A stretch of 28,478 bases of DNA from a virus, in the IMG/VR virus record IMGVR_UViG_3300050011_000007, positions 1 through 28,478 of that record; one strand, 5' to 3'. Shown here in pieces: positions 15,047-20,753 of this stretch. How positions within the stretch are numbered: position 1 is the first letter of the stretch; every line of letters begins with the position of its first letter. The notes below the pieces were generated by a model that was not told where the DNA came from, searched no databases, and worked only from the letters and a program-made list of their open reading frames with translations. The position numbers and the translations under genes are program-made.

Positions 15047-15621
15047 GTCAGTCCCACCTGGAATGTGCCCGGAGCGATCTGGATCGACTGAGTTGACAGA
15101 ACCTGAGCCGGGACCGGCACTGTCCATAGGTAGATCAGCAGACCGTTGAGTACCGTCGATGCCAGCGGGACATAGCCGCCCGTGTCGGAAGCGGGGATGG
15201 CCATGAGAGCCGTCCAGCCGATCGGTAGCGACTGATTAGCCGTATACGGGCCAAAGGTCAGGAGGTTGGTGTTCGTGACTACAGAGGGCGTTGCAGCCGT
15301 CCCCAGGCCCAGGGTGACGGGCTGGCGCAGGTATCCCGATGTAGTGTCCTCGATGGGTGCCACGTCTGAGATCAGGTTGGCCACGGTACCGCCCGAGCCC
15401 GCCGTCGAAGGATCGGCAGTCAGGAGTGCCATGTAGTAGTCATACGGGCCAGTAACCCAGGCGGACGTGTGCTGGTCATAGACATTGATCGCGGCACCGT
15501 TGATCCACTCCTGGCCCGGAATCCATGTTCCGGGCGCGGAGCCTCCGATGAACGGCACTGCCTGTCCGGAGAACTTGTTCGCGAGGAACTGCTCCCCGAT
15601 CTGGGTTAGCTGGCCCGGCAT
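15043..15621 (-). CDS. Probable minor tail / appendage protein
   Basis: The 192-residue protein starts MPGQLTQIGEQFLANKFSG. It continues 'YDYYMALLTADPSTAGSGGTVANL', an arrangement seen in short phage tail or baseplate-associated proteins that begin with a helix and then list 'yyvaLlt-~-~P'. A middle strand region (LRQPVTLGLGTAATPSVVTNTNLLTFGPYTANQSLPIGWTALM) and a C-terminal strand set (NGLLIYLWTVPVPAQVLSTQSIQIAPGTFQVGL) follow. AGGAG lies 4 nt before the ATG. Its GTGA overlap with the next gene suggests both products are made together. Function is inferred from position. Confidence 0.57.
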   Translation of the reverse strand: MPGQLTQIGEQFLANKFSGQAVPFIGGSAPGTWIPGQEWINGAAINVYDQHTSAWVTGPYDYYMALLTADPSTAGSGGTVANLISDVAPIEDTTSGYLRQPVTLGLGTAATPSVVTNTNLLTFGPYTANQSLPIGWTALMAIPASDTGGYVPLASTVLNGLLIYLWTVPVPAQVLSTQSIQIAPGTFQVGLT

Positions 15622-15628
15622 GTGACTC

Positions 15629-15814
15629 CTAGCAAATAACGGTAGGTCCGTGCCAGTAAGGCATTGGGACTGGCTGTGGCTGTACCCAGAACGCAGAGTC
15701 CGGGTACCTTGGTTCTGAGATCCTGATCGTCTTCATCAGTGCGATGTCGAGTTCAAGAGTCTCAATGCGCTCGCGGAGCCTATCCAGCTCCAGTTCTAGT
15801 TCCTCGTTAGTCAC
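15629..15814 (-). CDS. Small coiled-coil protein
   Basis: The 61-residue protein starts at GTG 15814 with an AGGAGGGG site upstream, inside the end of the LAGLIDADG gene (8-nt overlap). Residues 1-33 (MTNEELELELDRLRERIETLELDIALM) form a heptad pattern typical of a coiled coil. The C-terminus is Pro/Trp-rich (VQPQPVPMPYWHG). It may be a small assembly or appendage factor. No family is recognised. Confidence 0.55.
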   Translation of the reverse strand: MTNEELELELDRLRERIETLELDIALMKTIRISEPRYPDSAFWVQPQPVPMPYWHGPTVIC

Positions 15815-16373
15815 CTGGTCCCCTCCTGTTCATTGCAAGCATCTGATCTCTATATGCCTGTCTTAGACTCAAGTCTACACTCTTCCTTGGGTCTGCCAGG
15901 ACTTCCTGGTACTCTACTGCTAGTTTCGCTCGCTCTGACTTCACATGCATGTACGGAATGACTTGCTGAAGAACCGCAATTCCAGCCGGGCCACCAGAGT
16001 TCCATTTGTATGATGCCTTATACCCAGGTCGTTCAGCTTGATTCAGGCCAATTGATCCGATACCGGTCACATCTCTCAGCCATTCCAGCATAGGCATGTA
16101 CGTATTTGAAACCGAAATAACAATACGTGGTTGCCCGTTGCTGTGCCGGTAGATACCTACGTGACCATCAGCATCTATCATTCCAGCGATATAGGCTGCC
16201 TGTGCTTCAGTGAGCCGATTTGGCATGGTAATCCTGCGATTTGTCATCGCTGAACCAGAACATATCTTTGAGCAGTATTTAGTTTTTCTAGGTGGACGAC
16301 CCGTCCCGCCCACTTCAAACTTTCCGTCGCAGACGGGGCAGGTCTTGACCTCAGGAACTATCTTGGATACCAT
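15807..16373 (-). CDS. LAGLIDADG homing endonuclease with zinc-finger N-terminus
   Basis: The chosen start at 16373 gives 188 residues. The N-terminus carries a zinc-binding pattern C12-x2-C15 ... C34-x3-C38 (TCPVCDGKF ... KYCSKICSG). The LAGLIDADG motif is at 62-70 (IAGMIDADG), followed by 'HVGIYRHSNGQPRIVISVSNTY', the usual strand pair, and 'LRDVTGIGSIG'. A single motif implies a homodimeric enzyme. There is no Shine-Dalgarno; TG-C-TATGAT sits 6 nt before the ATG, so a leaderless transcript is likely. A longer start at 16430 would overlap the previous gene. The gene separates two structural genes, and its end overlaps the next start. It is free-standing; no intron feature is visible. Confidence 0.87.
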   Translation of the reverse strand: MVSKIVPEVKTCPVCDGKFEVGGTGRPPRKTKYCSKICSGSAMTNRRITMPNRLTEAQAAYIAGMIDADGHVGIYRHSNGQPRIVISVSNTYMPMLEWLRDVTGIGSIGLNQAERPGYKASYKWNSGGPAGIAVLQQVIPYMHVKSERAKLAVEYQEVLADPRKSVDLSLRQAYRDQMLAMNRRGPGD

Positions 16374-16388
16374 GGATATATCATAGCA
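16374..16388 (-). promoter_or_regulatory. Leaderless-type promoter of the LAGLIDADG gene (extended -10)
   Basis: On the minus strand TG-C-TATGAT (hexamer at 16385-16380) is followed by ATATCC and the ATG. No -35 of good match stands upstream; the extended TG may replace it. Confidence 0.55.
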
Positions 16389-16398
16389 TACCCAAGAA

Positions 16399-16869
16399 TC
16401 AATCGCCGTAGGTGTATCCAAGGAACTCAAGGTGATCAGCCAGCTCGGCGTCGACCGTGTACCAGCGACCCTCTTCGAAGCTGTGAGTGTTCAGGCTGCC
16501 CAGTTCGGGAGCCTTGAGCATCGTGCCTCGCTCGTCGTAGATGCCCGGTGATACGACCTGGCGACCGAAGGTCATGTCATCGATGGCTGCCATGACCCTG
16601 ATACGGCGCGTCGGTACCTCGACCTCGATGTCCTCGACCTCAAGCTCGCCAGCCTCGTTGTGGGAGGTAACGCGGGTAAGGCTTCCGACCCCGGTCGAAT
16701 AGTCGACCTCCGTGCGGCGCTTCTCGCGAGTCTCGTCATCGAGAGCACGAGCGACCTGTGTCTTGGTCTCTTCCTTCTCACGGGCAGCCTGGGCTGCTAG
16801 CTGCTGTCCGCGTACTCCGGTCAGGTCGCCTGGGCGCTTGCGCTGTGTCCTGCTGCTTGCTGGTGGCAT
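16399..16869 (-). CDS. Conserved-looking hypothetical protein, first gene of the tail/neck operon
   Basis: The 156-residue protein starts MPPASSRTQRKRPGDLTG with a basic, Arg/Lys-rich, probably helical region up to residue 55 (AAREKEETKTQVARALDDETREKRR). A beta-rich half follows: 'DIEVEVPTRRIRVMAAIDDMTFGRQVVSPGIYDERGTMLKAPELGSL', ending 'FEEGRWYTVDAELADHLEFLGYTYGD'. That last half resembles small DUFs of actinophages that lie next to connector genes. AAGGGG lies 5 nt upstream of the ATG. It is divergent from the plus-strand cluster and heads the minus-strand operon. Function is unknown. Confidence 0.6.
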   Translation of the reverse strand: MPPASSRTQRKRPGDLTGVRGQQLAAQAAREKEETKTQVARALDDETREKRRTEVDYSTGVGSLTRVTSHNEAGELEVEDIEVEVPTRRIRVMAAIDDMTFGRQVVSPGIYDERGTMLKAPELGSLNTHSFEEGRWYTVDAELADHLEFLGYTYGD

Positions 16870-16904
16870 GTCTACCCCTTATAGTTTCCTAGTGACAATG
16901 ACAG

Positions 16905-16945
16905 TCTACCGCAAGCTTGACAGGCGGTAGAGGGAAGGCTAGGCT
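16905..16945 (+). promoter_or_regulatory. Promoter P1 with an inverted repeat centred on its -35 box
   Basis: TTGACA (16917-16922), a 17-nt spacer and TAGGCT (16940-16945) are followed by six bases and the ATG at 16952, so the mRNA should be leaderless. An inverted repeat TCTACCGC (16905-16912) / GCGGTAGA (16924-16931) encloses the -35 box in its 11-nt centre, a good place for a repressor operator. Confidence 0.72.
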
Positions 16946-16951
16946 GGTCCT

Positions 16952-17248
16952 ATGAGACGAATGACCTACATCGCTCCGTCGTGCCCGGATGGCTACACGG
17001 AGAAGGATCTTGAGATCATCATGGGAGACCGTCTGCCCGAATTCCATAAGTGGATGACGGGCCAGACGTGTTCCCTATGTGAAGGCAAGAAGTACAACCA
17101 CGCCACGCAGCAGTATCAGTCAACGGTATGCTCTGGAATGTTCCCCGGCATGGTGGTCTCCCGTGACGAGGTGCTTGACGGTCATGGGATGATCACGTAT
17201 ACATGGGACGTGGACAGGTTCCTCAAGGGCCTGCCCGTCATCGACTAG
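16952..17248 (+). CDS. Small protein with CxxC motif, first gene of the plus-strand cluster
   Basis: The 98-residue protein starts MRRMTYIAPSCPDGYTEKDLEIIMGD. It has C40-x2-C43 (TCSLCEG) and C60 with H50 between them, which could bind one zinc. The C-terminus (ITYTWDVDRFLKGLPVID) looks like a strand plus helix. No family is recognised. The ATG lies 6 nt after a TAGGCT -10 box and has no Shine-Dalgarno, so a leaderless message is predicted. A TAGGAGG site at its stop serves the next gene. Confidence 0.62.
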   Translation: MRRMTYIAPSCPDGYTEKDLEIIMGDRLPEFHKWMTGQTCSLCEGKKYNHATQQYQSTVCSGMFPGMVVSRDEVLDGHGMITYTWDVDRFLKGLPVID

Positions 17249-17256
17249 GAGGACAT

Positions 17257-17511
17257 ATGGGAACGACAATGATCACTGCCGAGGGCTATCACGACCTCAC
17301 AGGCGGCGAGCTAGGAGCTATGCAGGCCATCCTCGATGAGGACAACAAGATCCTCGTCTCCTACGACTTCAATACGAACGACGACGGTGTTGACATCGAT
17401 GGCCCGGTCAGGGTCGTGCAGGGCAGCCTGCCCAAGACCAGCTACCTGAACATCTACGCAATGTGCAACGACCTGTTCGACCGCCTGTCGCCTGAGGACA
17501 GCATGGAGTAA
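17257..17511 (+). CDS. Small acidic hypothetical protein
   Basis: The 84-residue protein starts MGTTMITAEGYHDLTGGELG, with GGAGG 4 nt before the ATG. It is acidic (DEDNKILVSYDFNTNDDGVDIDGPV) and ends in a short helix 'YLNIYAMCNDLFDRLSPEDSME'. No motif is recognised. It overlaps the next gene by TAATG, so the two are probably co-translated. Confidence 0.6.
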   Translation: MGTTMITAEGYHDLTGGELGAMQAILDEDNKILVSYDFNTNDDGVDIDGPVRVVQGSLPKTSYLNIYAMCNDLFDRLSPEDSME

Positions 17512-17636
17512 TGGCGGACGAGGACTGCACGACATGCAACGGTGATGGAACTATCATTGTTCGCATAGTACGACCTGAAGCGGGTCCTCCGAAGACCATA
17601 ACATGCCCCGTGTGCCACGGCAGCAGAAAGAAGTAG
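17511..17636 (+). CDS. Micro-protein with DnaJ-type zinc motif
   Basis: The 41-residue protein has C6-x2-C9-N-G-D-G and, after a loop of 22 residues, C32-x2-C35-H-G. The CxxCxGxG form matches one DnaJ cysteine-rich repeat and its partner, so a single zinc site is likely. The start overlaps the upstream TAA (TAATG). Such mini zinc-knuckle peptides are common in actinophage accessory regions; partner and function are unknown. Confidence 0.6.
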   Translation: MADEDCTTCNGDGTIIVRIVRPEAGPPKTITCPVCHGSRKK

Positions 17637-17638
17637 TC

Positions 17639-17884
17639 ATGCCATATTGTTGCACAGGAGCCAAGGGCGGCGACCATTTGGATGGTTGTGAGCACAGGAG
17701 ATCCAAGGTCGCTGCCGTACTAGGCATCGGTCGTGTAGGAAAGCACCGAAAGACGGGTGACAAGTCCTGCACCACATCCTGGTCTACAGGCAGGAATATT
17801 CACGTCCATTACTGCGGACAGGTGCCCAGTCACGCGGGAAACCACACCTGTCGCACGTCTGGATGCACCGAGACCAAGAATTGA
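17639..17884 (+). CDS. Cys/His-rich small protein
   Basis: The 81-residue protein starts MPYCCTGAKGGDHLDGCEHRRS, two bases after the previous stop and with only a weak ribosome site, so it probably depends on coupled translation. It has about eight Cys and several His: C4, C5, C17-x-H19 and, in the C-terminal half, 'SCTTSW ... IHVHYCGQVPSHAGNHTCRTSGC'. This spacing suggests one or two zinc sites. Its TGA stop lies inside the -35 box of the next promoter. Confidence 0.57.
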   Translation: MPYCCTGAKGGDHLDGCEHRRSKVAAVLGIGRVGKHRKTGDKSCTTSWSTGRNIHVHYCGQVPSHAGNHTCRTSGCTETKN

Positions 17885-17912
17885 CAACAGGAGCCTTCGA
17901 GGATAGGCTCCT
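17881..17912 (+). promoter_or_regulatory. Promoter P2 overlapping an 8-bp inverted repeat
   Basis: TTGACA (17881-17886, containing the TGA stop of the previous gene), 17 nt, TAGGCT (17904-17909). The start point would be near 17916, giving a 20-nt leader with GGAGG. The inverted repeat AGGAGCCT (17889-17896) / AGGCTCCT (17905-17912), followed by TTC, could be an operator over the -10, or a terminator for the upstream genes when transcribed. Confidence 0.68.
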
Positions 17913-17935
17913 TTCACTAAACAAACGGAGGAAAT

Positions 17936-18949
17936 ATGCGCAAGAGTGTCAAGGGTGCCGTCATCGGTGCTGTCACCACGGCTGTCGTAGCGTCAGTCAC
18001 CGGGCTTAGCGCCCCGACTGCTCTGGCAGAAACGTCGAGCACTATCCCAGGCAATGGCTGGGTCAGTACCCAGACAGTACCTGACTACATCCTCTCTGAT
18101 GACGGTGCGTCCGTGAATTACACGCCCGGAACGGTGCTGTTCTCGACTTCATGGAACCCCAGGTTCGGCAAGTCATGGCAGGACACGTACCTCGTCACCG
18201 GATACTCGCATGGTGCGAACTCGACCGATCAGGCGGGGTCGTATGGCAAGTACGTCTACAAGATGCCCCTACAGGTCAGTTCTTCGTCTCAGTTCACCGG
18301 GAAGATGACCTACAGCGTCAGCCCGGATTTCTCCGGTCGCCCCGGATGGGACATCTGGCTGTCACCGAAGGGGAGCCAGGGCGTTGACACGTCTGCTTCG
18401 AGTCTGGAGGCCAACCCGCGCACGGTGGAGATCCTGCTTCAGCCCGGCAATGAGTCATTCGAGTCAAACCCTGGCTACGACAGGCTCTTCTACGGCGTGG
18501 GCTCTCTCACAGACGTGAACCTCGGCGCTTACGTCCAGAAGGGCCTGGCCTACCTTGGCCTTACTCCGTCGGACTACTACTGGGCGGCGGTCGACGGAGG
18601 CGTCGAGATGACGCAGGGCTCGTTCACCATGAACAGCTATGCCCTGTCTGTAACGGTCAATGCGTCTGACGGCTCGAAGACCGTCAAGACCCCCGACTGG
18701 GGAGCAACGGCTACTGCCACGACGCACGCCAGTACCAAGAAGAGCGAGAGCAGGCCCAAGGTAAAGGCCAAGCCCAAGACACACGCACAGAAGAAGCTGA
18801 CTGTGACGGAGAAGATTGCTCCAGCCAGTGATGTCACACAGCCCAAGTCGGGCACGTCGGTCATCCTGTACGCCCTGATCGGGCTGGGCATTCTGGGACT
18901 CGGAGTAGTCTCCGCAGTCGTCTGGCGCAGGCGTCGCAGGAGGGCTTGA
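17936..18949 (+). CDS. Secreted, membrane-anchored surface protein
   Basis: This is a 337-residue protein. Residues 1-31 are a signal peptide (MRKSVKGAV, a long Ala/Val core, cleavage after ALA-31). The exported part (32-250) is beta-rich and Ser/Tyr/Trp-rich with no family I can name. A Lys/Thr/Pro-rich stalk follows (about 255-300: STKKSESRPKVKAKPKTHAQKK). The C-terminus has Q302-P-K-S-G306, a hydrophobic segment 308-330, then six Arg and Ala, i.e. a stop-transfer tail like a sortase-type sorting signal, though the LPxTG motif is not canonical. It should face outward on the host cell. GGAGG lies 5 nt upstream. As a phage gene expressed from its own promoter it may alter the cell surface or block superinfection (inference). 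Confidence 0.8.
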   Translation: MRKSVKGAVIGAVTTAVVASVTGLSAPTALAETSSTIPGNGWVSTQTVPDYILSDDGASVNYTPGTVLFSTSWNPRFGKSWQDTYLVTGYSHGANSTDQAGSYGKYVYKMPLQVSSSSQFTGKMTYSVSPDFSGRPGWDIWLSPKGSQGVDTSASSLEANPRTVEILLQPGNESFESNPGYDRLFYGVGSLTDVNLGAYVQKGLAYLGLTPSDYYWAAVDGGVEMTQGSFTMNSYALSVTVNASDGSKTVKTPDWGATATATTHASTKKSESRPKVKAKPKTHAQKKLTVTEKIAPASDVTQPKSGTSVILYALIGLGILGLGVVSAVVWRRRRRRA

Positions 18950-18978
18950 CGCCCGGTGCCACTGGCGGTAAGCTACCG
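18946..18978 (+). promoter_or_regulatory. Promoter P3 with a small dyad over the -10 box
   Basis: TTGACG (18946-18951, containing the TGA stop of the surface protein gene), 17 nt, TAAGCT (18969-18974). The start near 18981 leaves a 14-nt leader with AAGGAGG. CGGTA-AGC-TACCG (18966-18978) is symmetric over the -10 box. Confidence 0.62.
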
Positions 18979-18994
18979 GTAACAAGGAGGCAAT

Positions 18995-19123
18995 ATGAAT
19001 TCACATCTCATGGCTGCGCACATCATGGCAGCAGGAGTATCGACGGCGGGCATTCCCACTAGCTTCATGTGGGGACTGATCGTCGGTCTCGTCATCGGTC
19101 TTATCCTTCGGGGCAAGTTCTGA
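18995..19123 (+). CDS. One-helix membrane peptide
   Basis: The 42-residue protein begins MNSHLMAAHIMAAGVSTAG and ends with one hydrophobic helix, about residues 22-38 (TSFMWGLIVGLVIGLILRGKF), plus a short basic tail. It is not holin-like by charge pattern alone, but a membrane-acting role is likely. AAGGAGG stands 4 nt upstream. The TGA overlaps the next ATG (TGATG), suggesting co-translation with the following Cys-rich gene. Confidence 0.62.
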   Translation: MNSHLMAAHIMAAGVSTAGIPTSFMWGLIVGLVIGLILRGKF

Positions 19124-19272
19124 TGACCGGGCATAGCTCGGATAGTAATTGCAGGTACTCCTGGGGGATCTGCGACATGCGTTCTGGTGTCCGTGAACTC
19201 CCGCATGTCTGTAACGAGGAGGGCAGGCATCTGCTTCATGTCTGCATGGTCTGCGGAGTGCCTCAGGCATAA
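19123..19272 (+). CDS. Small Cys/His-rich protein
   Basis: The 49-residue protein starts with an ATG overlapping the previous TGA. Cysteines at 10, 17, 30, 41 and 44 and histidines at 28 and 40 (HVCNEEGRHLLHVCMVCG) can form a zinc site. The ending HVC-x2-C-G resembles a zinc knuckle. No family is recognised. Confidence 0.57.
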   Translation: MTGHSSDSNCRYSWGICDMRSGVRELPHVCNEEGRHLLHVCMVCGVPQA

Positions 19273-19287
19273 TGGTAAGGAGGAACA

Positions 19288-19467
19288 ATGTTCGGCAGGC
19301 TCACGAAGGTAACGATCACCACAGCAGAGCGCACGTTCTGCGGTGAGGCGTGTTCCGATTGTCACGCCAGTAATCCGGGCTGTACGATGTCCGTGGGGCA
19401 CAACAAGACTCACGGGCACTACAGCAACGGTGGTGACGGAGGTTGCGGTCACAGATGGGGGAGGTGA
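19288..19467 (+). CDS. Small Cys/His-rich protein
   Basis: The 59-residue protein starts MFGRLTKVTITTAERTFCGEACSDCHASNPGC. It has C18, C22, C25, H26 and C32, then HNKTHGHYSNGGDGGCGHRWGR. AAGGAGG stands 5 nt upstream. The Cys/His spacing implies one or two metal sites. It follows the 49-residue protein at a distance of 15 nt in the same operon. Confidence 0.55.
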   Translation: MFGRLTKVTITTAERTFCGEACSDCHASNPGCTMSVGHNKTHGHYSNGGDGGCGHRWGR

Positions 19468-19494
19468 CTGACCGAACACGCCTGAATTGTGGAG

Positions 19495-19524
19495 TAGGGT
19501 AGAAACGCGGGCAAAGTGGCCCGC
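19495..19524 (+). promoter_or_regulatory. Possible promoter and leader hairpin before the 131-residue gene
   Basis: TAGGGT (19495-19500) resembles the -10 boxes of the neighbouring promoters, but no good -35 lies 16-18 nt upstream. A perfect GCGGGC/GCCCGC hairpin (19507-19512 with 19519-19524) follows, before the ribosome site. Confidence 0.35.
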
Positions 19525-19542
19525 CTTACGAAAGGTGTCATT

Positions 19543-19938
19543 ATGAACCTGGAAATTATCCCGCTTCAGGACGGTAACCCGCACGCTGAAGTTCAGCACG
19601 TAGAAGTACGTGACTCAGAGACCGGCAGCATCGAGGCTTCGGCTGACTGGTACAGCAGGACAGGTGACCCAAGGCAGTACCGCGTCACCCGTATCCAGAC
19701 CCGCGAAGCAACCGATACGACCATGCTGACCCGTCAGGAGCTTCTTGACGAGGTTGAGAAGCAGGCATGGGAGAAGCCCGGAAACACCTACGGGCTGAAC
19801 GACCGCGACTCCGAGGACAAGATCAGGGCAGTACCGGCTGATCGCCAGGACACCATGCGTGTTCAGGAGCCCCAGACCGCTCCCGCAGACCCGGCGAACC
19901 CGGCTCAGTCAAGGGTCGGCAACTTCATCAACAACTAG
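19543..19938 (+). CDS. Polar hypothetical protein
   Basis: The 131-residue protein starts MNLEIIPLQDGNPHAEVQHVEVRDSETG, with GAAAGGTG upstream. The N-terminal 55 residues look beta-rich, with a helix 'LTRQELLDEVEKQAWE' around 62-77. The C-terminal 50 residues are disordered (Pro/Asp/Gln-rich). A terminator follows 4 nt after the stop. No family is recognised. Confidence 0.57.
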   Translation: MNLEIIPLQDGNPHAEVQHVEVRDSETGSIEASADWYSRTGDPRQYRVTRIQTREATDTTMLTRQELLDEVEKQAWEKPGNTYGLNDRDSEDKIRAVPADRQDTMRVQEPQTAPADPANPAQSRVGNFINN

Positions 19939-19942
19939 CAGA

Positions 19943-19968
19943 AGGCCCGGACAATGGGGTCCGGGCCT
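19943..19968 (+). terminator. Intrinsic terminator-like hairpin
   Basis: AGGCCCGGAC (19943-19952) and GTCCGGGCCT (19959-19968) form a perfect 10-bp stem with a 6-nt loop, 4 nt after the stop codon of the 131-residue gene. The run of T is weak. The next promoter starts 7 nt later. Confidence 0.78.
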
Positions 19969-19975
19969 CAGCCGT

Positions 19976-20010
19976 TTGACATACCAGTACCGCCGTCATA
20001 GACTCCTGTC
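19976..20010 (+). promoter_or_regulatory. Promoter P4, leaderless
   Basis: TTGACA (19976-19981), 17 nt, TAGACT (19999-20004), then six bases to the ATG at 20011. Spacing and hexamers match P1. No Shine-Dalgarno precedes the ATG. Confidence 0.76.
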
Positions 20011-20130
20011 ATGGAGGACGCAGAGACGCTAGCCTGCAATGACAATACTACTCACATAGAGCCCCACTACTGGCAGAATCCCCATGATGGCAAGACGTAC
20101 TTCTGCCCGGGGCACACGGAGGTCAGGTAA
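20011..20130 (+). CDS. 39-residue Cys/His peptide
   Basis: The peptide starts MEDAETLACNDNTTHIEPHYWQ and ends KTYFCPGHTEVR. C9, H15, H19 and C32-P-G-H35 could form one zinc site. The ATG is at the predicted start of transcription. The next gene starts 3 nt after its TAA. Confidence 0.55.
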   Translation: MEDAETLACNDNTTHIEPHYWQNPHDGKTYFCPGHTEVR

Positions 20131-20133
20131 ACC

Positions 20134-20226
20134 ATGTATCAATGCCCGTATTGCCCGGAGAAGTTTCAGCTCCTGATCACGCTCTCACAGCACGTAGCAG
20201 CGGCTCATCCCAAGAGGGGGAAGTAA
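20134..20226 (+). CDS. 30-residue protein: single classical C2H2 zinc finger
   Basis: The whole protein is a perfect classical finger: C4-x2-C7-x3-F11-x5-L17-x2-H20-x4-H25 (MYQCPYCPEKF...LSQHVAAAH), then a basic tail PKRGK. This is the consensus of TFIIIA-type fingers, with the hydrophobic core Phe and Leu at the right places. A nucleic-acid or protein contact is likely. Its TAA overlaps the next ATG (TAATG). Confidence 0.68.
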   Translation: MYQCPYCPEKFQLLITLSQHVAAAHPKRGK

Positions 20227-20441
20227 TGGCCTGCGGAGTAAATGGTCACGTATGGGAGGACGACGAAGACGGCTGGTCCTACTTCGGCAAGGGAAAGTCG
20301 GGCAAGGAAGAGGACCACAAGGGCCAGACCTGCCGGAAGTGCGGAGAGTCCCAGCTCCTGAAGCGAAACCATTCACATCAGAACGTCGGTGACATGTGTG
20401 CCCTGTGCGGTCGCGGCAGCGGAAGAGGTCGCTGGCGTTGA
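20226..20441 (+). CDS. Small zinc-ribbon-like protein
   Basis: This is a 71-residue protein. It has C3-x4-H8, a Lys/Asp-rich loop, then C36-x2-C39 and C58-x2-C61 with H49 and H51 between them (TCRKCGESQ ... MCALCGRG). The two CxxC pairs suggest a zinc ribbon. It ends with a basic RGSGRGRWR tail that could bind nucleic acid. The start overlaps the preceding TAA. Its TGA stop is part of the next -35 box. Confidence 0.6.
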   Translation: MACGVNGHVWEDDEDGWSYFGKGKSGKEEDHKGQTCRKCGESQLLKRNHSHQNVGDMCALCGRGSGRGRWR

Positions 20442-20466
20442 CATTCCGGGCGACGCGGTGTAGGTT
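20438..20466 (+). promoter_or_regulatory. Promoter P5, -35 overlapping a stop codon
   Basis: TTGACA (20438-20443, containing the TGA of the previous gene), 17 nt, TAGGTT (20461-20466). The start would be near 20473, with a leader holding a strong GGAGGTGAT site. TGTA-GGT-TACA (20459-20469) is symmetric over the -10. Confidence 0.68.
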
Positions 20467-20490
20467 ACATCCACGGAGGGAGGTGATGAA

Positions 20491-20658
20491 ATGACCACAG
20501 GAGAAGTTATTCTGAAGCGCCGACTTGATCGGTTGGAAAACGCTTTTACTGCTCTTCTGAACAGTCTAGACAGCAATGAATTCGTTGGTGCAAATCCGAT
20601 CACAGGTGGAGTTGCTGCCAATGCAAGGGAAGCCATGCGGGAGACGCTAGGCGAATAG
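20491..20658 (+). CDS. 55-residue helical protein
   Basis: The sequence starts MTTGEVILKRRLDRLENAFTALLNSLDSNE, an amphipathic helix with a heptad-like pattern. It continues GANPITGGVAANAREAMRETLGE. A very strong ribosome site (GGAGGTGAT) and an own promoter suggest high expression. No family is recognised. Confidence 0.58.
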   Translation: MTTGEVILKRRLDRLENAFTALLNSLDSNEFVGANPITGGVAANAREAMRETLGE

Positions 20659-20711
20659 CTGACACTGAGGACCAATCACTGTACCATGTACCATCTGGTG
20701 TCACAAACTAG

Positions 20712-20753
20712 TTGACATTAAGTCCATGCCCCTGATACACTAGGGGCATGGAC
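20712..20753 (+). promoter_or_regulatory. Promoter P6, leaderless, inside a perfect 12-bp inverted repeat
   Basis: TTGACA (20712-20717), 18 nt, TACACT (20736-20741), six bases, ATG at 20748. The arms GTCCATGCCCCT (20722-20733) and AGGGGCATGGAC (20742-20753) are perfect complements; the eight bases between them hold the -10 box, and the right arm holds the start codon. This geometry fits a DNA operator for repression. Confidence 0.74.

Noticed and set aside
18464-18985. Minus-strand reading frame opposite the surface protein gene
   Set aside because: Arg/Ala/Pro-rich shadow of a clearly coding plus-strand gene; no ribosome site.
18973-19599. Long minus-strand frame opposite the small zinc protein genes
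   Set aside because: It runs across promoter P3 and four coupled plus-strand genes with good ribosome sites; its composition is shadow-like.
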